DNA from: Winogradskyella_A sp963966315
Lineage (GTDB): Bacteria > Bacteroidota > Bacteroidia > Flavobacteriales > Flavobacteriaceae
Length of the DNA stretch: 45,562 bases
Direction: 5' to 3'
NCBI GenBank assembly: GCA_963966315.1
Contig: CAWZYX010000009.1
Span: 1 to 45,562, forward strand
Under the pieces are notes generated by a model, which was not told the DNA's origin, ran no database searches, and saw only the letters and a list, made by a program, of their open reading frames with translations. Of this stretch, positions 32,280-40,390 are shown piece after piece (the stretch's first letter is position 1; every line of letters begins with the position of its first letter). Both the position numbers and the translations under genes were made by a program.

Positions 32280-32313
32280 AAAAAAAGCTTCTACATTCCT
32301 GTAAAAGCTTTTA
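32280..32313 (+). terminator. Terminator after the HTH remnant
   Basis: AAAAGCTT and AAGCTTTT pair around CTACATTCCTGTAA, four bases after the stop of the HTH remnant. The hairpin ends with TTTTA. Confidence 0.6.
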
Positions 32314-32337
32314 TCTATCATTTTATGTTTTATTGCT

Positions 32338-32354
32338 ACGAAGTCTCAGACTTC
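32338..32354. repeat. Perfect palindrome between convergent genes
   Basis: CGAAGTCT - C - AGACTTCG forms an 8-bp stem with a single-base centre, followed by CAGAGCGG. It lies between the convergent ends of the HTH remnant and the lipoprotein gene. It is too tight for an RNA hairpin loop but fits a DNA cruciform, a dimeric protein site or another REP family. Confidence 0.5.
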
Positions 32355-32363
32355 GCAGAGCGG

Positions 32364-32918
32364 TTACCAATTAAAAAGTTCGTTTACCATAAATTCGTTA
32401 AACATATAACCTTGTAAAACATTTAAATCTTTATCTAAAAACGTAACATAGATTATTCCCGAATCGCTAACTGCATATTCAGTTTTTTTATGAAGTTGTT
32501 TTAGTTCCTCATATTGTCCTTTAGCTAATAATTCCAATATAAACTTATTTGTTTTCTTTGTGTCTGCTGCCAACTCATCGGTAATATTTTCAATTTTAGA
32601 TTTTTTGTCCGATTGCAGATAATATGCCTTTATCAGTCTATTATTCTGATAAAAAAAGGTTTTGGTATTTAATATATCAAAGTTACCATTATAGTATCTT
32701 GAATATTCAATTACAATTATTGAATCTTTTTTTTCTTTACTTTTAAAGTAAGTGTTAAAAATAGATTTTCGAGCTCTTTCGTCATCCTTTAAAAATCTAC
32801 TATAAGGGTCATCTTTAAAATAACGTTCTCTATAAAATTCATTAATTCCGTTAATATCAACAGATTTACAACCAGTCAATATTAAAGTAAATATTAATAT
32901 TATTCTTAAGTGCTTCAT
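32364..32918 (-). CDS. Lipoprotein, probable immunity protein for metallopeptidase tip
   Basis: A 184 aa protein starting MKHLRIILIFTLILTGCKS: a textbook lipobox LTGC with Cys 17. The mature part is charged (many Lys/Asp/Tyr) with no recognised motif. Its ATG touches the stop of the displaced RHS tip 1 upstream (1-base overlap), the usual position of the immunity gene of a polymorphic toxin. An outer-membrane or periplasmic anchored inhibitor would suit a toxin that acts in the periplasm or is taken up. The assignment is by position. Confidence 0.6.
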   Translation of the reverse strand: MKHLRIILIFTLILTGCKSVDINGINEFYRERYFKDDPYSRFLKDDERARKSIFNTYFKSKEKKDSIIVIEYSRYYNGNFDILNTKTFFYQNNRLIKAYYLQSDKKSKIENITDELAADTKKTNKFILELLAKGQYEELKQLHKKTEYAVSDSGIIYVTFLDKDLNVLQGYMFNEFMVNELFNW

Positions 32919-33850
32919 TAGTGTTCGATTTCTCCCTGTATTAGTGGACCAACTTGTAAAGTAACTACTGGTTTAGGAGCAATAGTTGAAACAGGTTTAT
33001 GGAAAAATAATCCTCTTGGCCAGAACAATTTTGAAGGTTCATAAGGCTTTCCATCCAAAACGCCATAATGTGTACGCAAAGGTAAATCCAATGCACTCCT
33101 AAACATATTTTCCCAATGGCTTGCAAAATTTTCGTCAAAACTCGAAGGTTTTCTTGCTCCTGGTATGTGAACCCACTTATTACCATTGTAGAACCCATTA
33201 TTTTTAGAATATAAATGACCTAATTCGTGGGCTAAAGTAATTTCATAAGGACTTTTCTTAATTCCTGCCGTTGTCGGTGTACTGACAGTAGCCTTATTAT
33301 CTATGTATATTCGACCACCTGTTCTATGAGCACCTCTCTCGTAAACAATACTATAAATATCATCAGACTTCACCAATTTGTGTATAACTCCTATATTTTC
33401 AATTTTACCATCATTGATTACATATGAACTCGTGGCATAATCGAGTTTCCCAAGTGCAGCCCTTGTAGCATTCAAAAATTTATCATCACCGCTAAATACA
33501 TTCCCGTTTTTATCATAAAGATTCCCGTTTTTATATTCATAAACGATACCTGCCTTATTAGTAACATATATTCTGCCGCCATCTATATCTATTGTAGTGA
33601 TAGGGTTATTCCCCATTCCGATATATGGACTTGAAAATTCTCCATAAGGGTCTGGTGATAGCCATCGTCCAATACGACTATCCCATAAACGAAGCTCAAA
33701 TGCCTCTTTTCCAGTTTCACTGTCCTTCTCTTGACCTTGATAAGCGTACCTATAATCTCCAACAACATTCCTATTGGGCATCGGGACGTTTAAAGGTAAA
33801 GTAAATACCAAAATTGTAATAATATTGTGATGATTAAAAATATTATCCAA
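32918..33850 (-). CDS. Displaced RHS C-terminal tip with HELGH metallopeptidase
   Basis: A 310 aa frame. Residues from about 23 (PMPNRNVVGDYRYAYQGQ) to 91 are the end of an RHS core (RLWDSRIGRWLSPDPYGEFSSPYIGMGNNPITTIDIDGG), parallel to the same region of the 2073 aa protein. Residues 92-310 are a toxin-like domain with H208-E209-L-G-H212 zinc motif and ENMFRSALDLPLRTHYG (E247 onward), the pattern of M91/NleD-type effector metallopeptidases. Residues 1-22 come from sequence downstream of the break and include no RHS repeats or signal peptide, so the frame lacks delivery parts. It is an orphan tip, silent unless recombined onto a full RHS gene. Confidence 0.75.
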   Translation of the reverse strand: MDNIFNHHNIITILVFTLPLNVPMPNRNVVGDYRYAYQGQEKDSETGKEAFELRLWDSRIGRWLSPDPYGEFSSPYIGMGNNPITTIDIDGGRIYVTNKAGIVYEYKNGNLYDKNGNVFSGDDKFLNATRAALGKLDYATSSYVINDGKIENIGVIHKLVKSDDIYSIVYERGAHRTGGRIYIDNKATVSTPTTAGIKKSPYEITLAHELGHLYSKNNGFYNGNKWVHIPGARKPSSFDENFASHWENMFRSALDLPLRTHYGVLDGKPYEPSKLFWPRGLFFHKPVSTIAPKPVVTLQVGPLIQGEIEH

Positions 33851-34155
33851 TGTATACGGTACTTTTTTAATTGTATCTCTTCTATTTTTTCAATATTAGT
33901 GTAAATCAAAATAGTATTAAAGACCAAAAAAACAGTCCCAATCAAAACAAAAAACCAACCTGTCTTTAAATTAAAGAGTGCAGGAAAATCATAGAATCTA
34001 TTTAAAATGGAATATAATCCTATGAAATTTAAAGTTCCTATAAAAGAGAAAACGAAAATATTTGACATATAATCATTTTTCTCTGTTTCGGATAAGGAAA
34101 ATATTTTAAATACCTTATGGATTCTTAAATAAATACTTAAATACAAATCTATCAT
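33790..34155 (-). CDS. Membrane protein, probable immunity partner of the active RHS
   Basis: A 121 aa protein with three hydrophobic segments (about 29-51, 63-82, 100-119: FSFIGTLNFIGLYSILNRF, GWFFVLIGTVFLVFNTILIY, IHWIIFLIITILLQFWYLLYL). It starts 10 bases after the stop of the 2073 aa RHS gene and on the same strand, as an immunity gene would. A membrane-embedded inhibitor would suit a toxin that attacks the membrane. The 3' part overlaps the frame of the orphan tip 1 by 61 bases. No family name known. Confidence 0.6.
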   Translation of the reverse strand: MIDLYLSIYLRIHKVFKIFSLSETEKNDYMSNIFVFSFIGTLNFIGLYSILNRFYDFPALFNLKTGWFFVLIGTVFLVFNTILIYTNIEKIEEIQLKKYRIHWIIFLIITILLQFWYLLYL

Positions 34156-34165
34156 TTAGAGCAGA

Positions 34166-37100
34166 TTAATCTATTCTTTTGTTATGCACCAATATACCAT
34201 TAGCAAAGAAAGTATGATTCTTTTTTACAAATTCAACATTATACATATCAACAAACTTTTTTGTATCCTCTAGTTTTATAATTTCTACTTCTTCTAAAAC
34301 ACCTTCATTGTATAGATAAACTACATCCCTAACATTAAGCTTTTTTGCATTAAATTCTAATTCAGTTTCAGCTTCATTTAAATCGTATACTGACCACCCT
34401 TTCCCTTTGACCCAAAAAGGATGTGCAGGTGAAAATTCAATAATAATACCATTTCGTAATTTAGCTTTAATCAGTCTATATTTTTTTGTGTAATCTGGAA
34501 TTCGAGTTACAATATCTTTTTCTATACGCATAGTTTCAATATTGACACTCATAATTTCATCTCCTTCTTCTATATTTTCGATATTTTTTTGATTTCCGTT
34601 TGCCATTAAAACTTTAGTGCCTTTTACAAAACAAGAACCTGGAAAAAGAGGTCTTATAATATCTGGTTGACCATTTCTTTTTCGTCCAATTGACAACCCA
34701 TTTTCTCTTATGTTTTGAATTGCATTTCCAGTATGAAGTGCATGTTGTTTTCCCCAACCATACTCCCAATATATTTGACCAGAACCTACAACAACCCCTA
34801 ATAAAGGAACTTTCAAACTGACAAGTCCAAAACCTGACCTCATACCAAACATATAACCTGCTTCTCCTTTTTCAAAACTAGACACATTGGGATTAGTAAT
34901 TTTGTCATAGGTCAATCCTGCATCTAATAATATACTACCGTATACAAATCCTTTTCCAACTATATTTGAAACTTTACTCACTGTAGTGAGCCTAGAGTTT
35001 GTACCACCAAGATTTGTCATTTGGTTTCTTATCTGAGATACACTTTCGCTACCGTCAAGTATTATTCTACCATTAACCCCTGTAAATACAACACTACCTG
35101 TTGCAGTATCTAAAAAGTTGGATACACCCGTAGGCGTTATGATTAGTTCACTGGCAGTAAATAAAGTAGAAAGACCCCCTATTGTATTAGATATGGCATT
35201 AAACTGACGTCTATAATAATCAGGCGTGTAATGAGTAACAGTTGTACCATAGTCATTAAAATAAGAATCACTCCACCAAACTCCATCATCTCCCATTGTC
35301 CAAGTATAACCATTTTCTGTATGTGTTGAACCAGCAGCTGCGTCTTGGTCGCACTTAGTGCAACGACCGTCAGGGTCGACAACATTCGCCCAGTTATTAC
35401 CCATTGCGAGATATGGACTAAAGAACTCTCGTGCAGGGTCAATCGTTAACCAACGATTAATTCTTGGGTCGTAAAGTCTAGCTTCAAACGCAGGCATCCC
35501 AGTTTCGTCGTCGGTTTCTGCAAACTCACCTTGATATCCGTACCTATAATCTCCGACAATATTACGATTAGGCATTGCCATCCCGCCGGGATAGTAATCG
35601 CTATAATTAGTTAAACTACTGCTTTGGTTGATAACCGCCCGTACATTCCCCAGATGATCGGTTAACTGGTAACTGGTAGTGCCCGCCGGCCTGTAAAACA
35701 CCCCTAAGCGGCTAGCGCCATAAATAGGGTATTCCGTAGCCACCGCATTGCTGTTGAGGTTGCCGTAAGAGCTTTCGTAAATGGCCATAACTGAACCCGA
35801 GGCATCGCGCACATAATAGGTTTCGTACCAGGTACCCCCATTGTCAAAACTTACTTCTTTACGTACCCGTTGACCCCTGTCGTTGTAATACAAGTTTAGA
35901 TAGGCGTTGTCGTTCTTTTTAATCGCTGTTACCAAGCCTGCCGCATTGTAGATATACTCAATATTGTCCTGCTGGTTCTTTACCAGCTGACCAATGCTAT
36001 TGTACTCGTAATTACCCGCGGCCTGATCGTCCAGATCGTCTGTTAACGAGGCAGATACCGCATCGTCTATATGACTTAGCCTATTGGTACCGGAGGTGTA
36101 ATGATAGCTAAAATCATCCATAAGATTGGAGCCTGTACTATTGTCTTTGTTTCTAGTTAAAGATAGTAAATTTCCATTGGCGTCGTAACTAAGATTATTT
36201 ACCGCATAATTGCCTTGAGCATTAAGAGTGATATTACCACTATTAACGGCAGAGCCAAAGTCAGCCGCCGCCAACCAGTTGTTTTTATTATACTGATAGA
36301 GGAAGGCACTGTGGCTGCTGTTGGGGTTGGCATCTACAGTTTTAGTGGCCCAGCGAATACCTTTAATGTTTCCATCAAAACGGTCCTGGCCCTGCTGGCT
36401 ACTTACCACATTGGTGCCACTACTGCGCTCATAATCATCATCATGGTAGTCTATCTGCATACCAAACACATCGTTAGCGTCTCCGCCGGGGTCTTTAGAA
36501 GCCGTTAGCGAAGGGTGGTTAATAGCTTTTAGCTGCCCTGCCAGATTATACACATAATCGGTACCTTGGTTAGGCCGGTATAAAATTCGTCGTTTTAAAG
36601 CTCCAGATTCATAGTAAGTGTAGCCCGCTTGAGGGGTCACAATCTTTGAGTCGGTTCCAGAACTTACACTGGTGAGCTGTCCAATCCTGTTGTATTTGTA
36701 GACATGGACATAGTATTCTGAGGGTTTGTGCTTCTGGAAAACAACTCTCTCTACCAATCCATTAATATGGTTATATTCATAGTCTATAGTCTTAGTGCCA
36801 AGGCCTACTACATACTGGATCATCCACTCTACTCTACCATAGGCATCGTAGCTATACCAGGTTTTACTGGTTTCTGGCGATTCGGTATAGGTTCTGGCCA
36901 CATTACCCGCTACAAAATTCTGACGGGCATAATTAGTATTGTTAATATTGATGCCTTCGTCATTTAATAAAGCGGGTAGTTCTGAGGTGTTTGAAGAATC
37001 GTAATCGGTTATTGTACGCTCTTTGCAATACTGTGCACTAAGATTGGTCTCTGCACTTACAATATTACTGGCATTGCTAACCATATCGTAAAGCTGGAGG

Positions 37101-40100
37101 TCTTCAACAGCTGATAATGGTTCATGAAAAGAAGCATCGATCATCAGTGGGGCCGTGGTGTTGGTACCTGAGGTATGAATCAACTGCCCATTTTGATAGT
37201 ACTTAACTATACCCGAAGGTCCTGTGCGCTCCACTCTAAAGCGGTCCCCAATAGCATAGGTACCAAGACTGGCTTTACTGGAACCGGATTCATAAATATA
37301 GACATAACGATTCCTGTTTAAATAAATGGCATAGTCAATTGTATTATAATTAGCATTGGGGTTAGATGACGATAAGCCCAGCATGAGATGCGACTTGTAA
37401 TTGGCCGCTTTAAACTCTACAAAGCCATCCCCTGCAATGGTCTCTTCAGAGGCAAAACCACCGTTCCAGCCATAGTCAGGTACCTTTTTAAGGGTGTTGG
37501 CATTCACCGCAATGTGTTTAAAATCACGATAGTGGTAATCTCCATTGATCATATTAATACTATTGACCCCTCCATTTAAATTCTTGATGCTCAGTTTCCC
37601 ATAAAGCAGATCACCGGAAGATGGCAATAAACTGGTATACAGTTCTACCCCATTTCTATAGTATTTGATCTGGTTGCCATTGCGCTCTATTTTAAAGGTA
37701 TCGTTAACAGAATACATCCCTACATTTTTAGTGTTTCGTCCAGATTCGTAGACATAAGCAATACCCGATGTTGTGAAATACAAGGCATAATCAATATAAC
37801 CAAAGCTAGGAGAGGTAGCAGAGGTATGAGACGAGAGCCCCATCATTAAATATTTATTGGTCTGGTTCACTTTCCATTCTACCGCCCCATCACCTGCGAT
37901 CATTTTGGTGGTATGGACACCGGAATCGTACCAGGAGGAGTTAGAGCCTTGGTTTTTTGTAATAGAAGATCCACTAATACTCACCCGTTGAACATTAAAA
38001 TACTCCCCAAGGTCCGGAGCCGCAATCTGCGGACCAAATAACACCAGATTTTTAATTTCACCATTAGGGGTATTAAACGCCATATCGCCTAGTAAGTTGC
38101 CGGAACTAGAACCGGAAGAGGTATAGAATGTTACATCGTTCTTTTTATACACCACCGAATTGCGATTGCGTTCTACTTTAAAAACGTCATCCACGGTGTA
38201 CGAGCCAAAGCTGCCTTTATCTACTCCAGATTCATATACTTTAATGAGGCCATCTCGGGCATAGATGGCATATCTAATAGTATTGAAATTGGCATTTGCA
38301 TTACTTGGAGACAAGCCGATCATAGTACGTTGATTGGTATTGGAAAATTGCCACTGAATATATCCACTGCCTGTGATCATCTTGGCTGTGGCCAGGCCCG
38401 CATCCCAGCTGGTATTAGCAGATCTAACAATTCTATTGCCTTCTTCTCTTATTTTTATAACATCTTTTAAGGATACACCCTTTGCTACCTGGTTAGAAAA
38501 TGATAAAGGCCCCTGATATACACCACTCTCTATTGGGCGACCCTGAAGGTCGTAGTTGGTATACGAAAACTCGTTATTGATAGCCTGCTCGGTATTTTGA
38601 GAAAATCGTATTTGCCCATCTTCACGATAAATAAAGCTGGCACTCCCCTCGTCGGGGCTACTGGTTTCTGTAAGCTGCCCCAGAGCATTATACTTAAAGC
38701 TGCTTGCCAGACCATGATCCGGAGCTCCGGTACTTAAATCGTAGGCCGATTCTGCAAACCCAAGGGGTTGGGTGGTTTTTAATAGTCTCCCCGCCTCGTC
38801 GTAGTAGTTCACGGCATAATCGTAGTAATTCACCTTATATCTTAAGCCCTTGGCATTACTTTCAGTGAGGATGGTGCCATCGGCAGTAATACTTACCTTG
38901 TTATCTTCCAGAACGTCAGTACCGGTGTATTCCACTCTGTAAAAATGTCCTCCTGTCATGGCACTGGCACTAATCACTTCTTCCGTTCGCAGATCATAAA
39001 TACGGTAATTACCGGAGCTGCCAATGAAACTAATATCGCTATTAACGATGCCCTGTGGTATATGAACATCTACATAACCTTGCACGCCAATAGTAGATAC
39101 TACACCATACTTTGTAGACCCTCCGGAGCGGGCAGAGGCCAGAATTTTTCCCTCATCGTCAGTAAACACCACGGCCTCATTACCATGAACATCGATACTC
39201 ACCGATTTTGTAAATCGGCTATGGTCTTGTTCGGAGTTTTCGATATAATCTTCGGTACCAAAATTATCTTTCCCATAAACGTAATACATCTCCTGTGCTG
39301 CTGGTACAGTATAGCTAAAGCCCGTGAGCCATGCCTCGGGAGCACTATTCAGGGATTGTTTATTACCCCCGATGGTTTTTAATACAGATCCGGGATTTAA
39401 GGTACTGAATACAGACCTCATAAAGGGATAATCGGTAATATCCTGATAGGGTTCACGGTTATTGGTGGTATCGTAATACCAGCCTAAACTATTTGTCTGG
39501 TTGCCTACTTTTGCCGGATTATCTGCGTTAGTATCAAAATCAGTAATGGTGTAGGTATTACCCGTGCTGTTTCTGATAAAATCAGCCTGATACTCAAATT
39601 CTCCATTTATGGAGGGTACCGGGGCGCTCAGGGTCTGCAGGGCGGCTCTTCCTTGTTTATCGTACAAAGTGGACGATACCCAGGTATCATTTGTTAACAC
39701 GTCCAAACTTTGACTTTGCATGAGCTTCCCTAAATCGTTAAAAAACTGTTTAGAGGAGCTTACCACGGCACCGCTGATGTCGTAGGTCTTAGTGGTGGTC
39801 CAGTTAAAGGGTTCTTCAGGACACCCGCTAAATCCACCGGGCACTTCCGGACAGAGATCATCTGCATTGGCCACATAACCACTGGGGGGATTAGGATTAC
39901 AAGCTACTGTTAAACGATCTGAAGGATCGCCCAGAGAATCCTGATCCGCGTCTCGGTAAAACGTATAAACCTCATTTCGGATATTAGGGTCGTTATCATC
40001 ACAGTCGCCTTGAAAGGTGACATGATTAGGCGGACGCGTGCAAGTAATAACCCCAATGCTGTTATTATCCCCAAAGCCATCTCCATCATTATCCGGGTAC

Positions 40101-40387
40101 CAGGTCATAGTTAAACCAATTGTGGGATCGTTATCGTCACAATCTCCGGGAAAGGGCACATAATTGGGGGGCACCTCATCGTATTGACCAATACAAGCCA
40201 TTTGTGTGGCCTCACAAACACAGATAGAAAAATTTGAATTTCCTACACCATCACCATCATTGTCGTAAAAGTACATCGTAGCTCCTGATGGGCAGCCTTT
40301 GGACCCTCCACCAAGTTCTTTTTGAGCGAACAAAGAGCCAGAAATTACAGAAAAAAGAATAACTAAGAAGATTTTTGTTAGTTTCAT
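34166..40387 (-). CDS. Giant RHS-repeat protein with C-terminal Hint domain (2073 aa)
   Basis: Signal peptide MKLTKIFLVILFSVISGSLFA, then Ca-binding repeats (about 25-190: YDNDGDGVGNS, GDCDDNDPTI twice, of thrombospondin-3/MopE type). Next come YD/RHS repeats, three ~130-residue repeats in a row (about 650-1100, with MIxGxGxxxxx...MxGLS, YxIYxxxx...YESG and FKxERxxNxxxY), more RHS repeats (YNRIGQLTSV, YNAAGLVTAIK), and the RHS core ending NNWANVVDPDG near 1672. The tip is about 1675-2073: a variable part, then a Hint domain (CFVKGTKVLMANG at about 1914 to LVHN at about 2069) with only KRID after it. The tip should be the toxin and Hint its self-processing part. Gene start is 3 bases after the upstream RHS gene. 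Confidence 0.85.
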   Translation of the reverse strand: MKLTKIFLVILFSVISGSLFAQKELGGGSKGCPSGATMYFYDNDGDGVGNSNFSICVCEATQMACIGQYDEVPPNYVPFPGDCDDNDPTIGLTMTWYPDNDGDGFGDNNSIGVITCTRPPNHVTFQGDCDDNDPNIRNEVYTFYRDADQDSLGDPSDRLTVACNPNPPSGYVANADDLCPEVPGGFSGCPEEPFNWTTTKTYDISGAVVSSSKQFFNDLGKLMQSQSLDVLTNDTWVSSTLYDKQGRAALQTLSAPVPSINGEFEYQADFIRNSTGNTYTITDFDTNADNPAKVGNQTNSLGWYYDTTNNREPYQDITDYPFMRSVFSTLNPGSVLKTIGGNKQSLNSAPEAWLTGFSYTVPAAQEMYYVYGKDNFGTEDYIENSEQDHSRFTKSVSIDVHGNEAVVFTDDEGKILASARSGGSTKYGVVSTIGVQGYVDVHIPQGIVNSDISFIGSSGNYRIYDLRTEEVISASAMTGGHFYRVEYTGTDVLEDNKVSITADGTILTESNAKGLRYKVNYYDYAVNYYDEAGRLLKTTQPLGFAESAYDLSTGAPDHGLASSFKYNALGQLTETSSPDEGSASFIYREDGQIRFSQNTEQAINNEFSYTNYDLQGRPIESGVYQGPLSFSNQVAKGVSLKDVIKIREEGNRIVRSANTSWDAGLATAKMITGSGYIQWQFSNTNQRTMIGLSPSNANANFNTIRYAIYARDGLIKVYESGVDKGSFGSYTVDDVFKVERNRNSVVYKKNDVTFYTSSGSSSGNLLGDMAFNTPNGEIKNLVLFGPQIAAPDLGEYFNVQRVSISGSSITKNQGSNSSWYDSGVHTTKMIAGDGAVEWKVNQTNKYLMMGLSSHTSATSPSFGYIDYALYFTTSGIAYVYESGRNTKNVGMYSVNDTFKIERNGNQIKYYRNGVELYTSLLPSSGDLLYGKLSIKNLNGGVNSINMINGDYHYRDFKHIAVNANTLKKVPDYGWNGGFASEETIAGDGFVEFKAANYKSHLMLGLSSSNPNANYNTIDYAIYLNRNRYVYIYESGSSKASLGTYAIGDRFRVERTGPSGIVKYYQNGQLIHTSGTNTTAPLMIDASFHEPLSAVEDLQLYDMVSNASNIVSAETNLSAQYCKERTITDYDSSNTSELPALLNDEGININNTNYARQNFVAGNVARTYTESPETSKTWYSYDAYGRVEWMIQYVVGLGTKTIDYEYNHINGLVERVVFQKHKPSEYYVHVYKYNRIGQLTSVSSGTDSKIVTPQAGYTYYESGALKRRILYRPNQGTDYVYNLAGQLKAINHPSLTASKDPGGDANDVFGMQIDYHDDDYERSSGTNVVSSQQGQDRFDGNIKGIRWATKTVDANPNSSHSAFLYQYNKNNWLAAADFGSAVNSGNITLNAQGNYAVNNLSYDANGNLLSLTRNKDNSTGSNLMDDFSYHYTSGTNRLSHIDDAVSASLTDDLDDQAAGNYEYNSIGQLVKNQQDNIEYIYNAAGLVTAIKKNDNAYLNLYYNDRGQRVRKEVSFDNGGTWYETYYVRDASGSVMAIYESSYGNLNSNAVATEYPIYGASRLGVFYRPAGTTSYQLTDHLGNVRAVINQSSSLTNYSDYYPGGMAMPNRNIVGDYRYGYQGEFAETDDETGMPAFEARLYDPRINRWLTIDPAREFFSPYLAMGNNWANVVDPDGRCTKCDQDAAAGSTHTENGYTWTMGDDGVWWSDSYFNDYGTTVTHYTPDYYRRQFNAISNTIGGLSTLFTASELIITPTGVSNFLDTATGSVVFTGVNGRIILDGSESVSQIRNQMTNLGGTNSRLTTVSKVSNIVGKGFVYGSILLDAGLTYDKITNPNVSSFEKGEAGYMFGMRSGFGLVSLKVPLLGVVVGSGQIYWEYGWGKQHALHTGNAIQNIRENGLSIGRKRNGQPDIIRPLFPGSCFVKGTKVLMANGNQKNIENIEEGDEIMSVNIETMRIEKDIVTRIPDYTKKYRLIKAKLRNGIIIEFSPAHPFWVKGKGWSVYDLNEAETELEFNAKKLNVRDVVYLYNEGVLEEVEIIKLEDTKKFVDMYNVEFVKKNHTFFANGILVHNKRID
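34180..34660 (-). other. Hint (self-processing) domain of the RHS tip
   Basis: Residues about 1912-2069 of the RHS protein: SCFVKGTKVLMANGNQKNIENI with first-Cys (Hint N block), SPAHPFWVKGKGW (block B, with the His), and NHTFFANGILVHN (blocks F and G). Four residues, KRID, remain after the final Asn. Hint domains cleave the protein at these ends. Confidence 0.8.
37080..38470 (-). repeat. Three consecutive ~130-residue repeats inside the RHS protein
   Basis: Repeats at about 38420-38030, 37950-37560 and 37480-37090. Each has the order T(K/E)MI(T/A)G(S/D)G...(M)GLS...NxxxxxIxYAxY...VYESG...(V/F)(K/R)(V/I)ER...(K)YYxNGxxxYTS. This looks like a ConA/LamG-type or similar beta-sandwich inserted in the RHS shell. 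DNA identity between them is low, so it is an old duplication. Confidence 0.7.
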
Positions 40388-40390
40388 GGC

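Noticed and set aside
39780..40300. MopE/thrombospondin-type repeats as a sign of an adhesin gene separate from RHS
   Set aside because: The repeats are in frame with the RHS protein right after its signal peptide; no stop or start in between.
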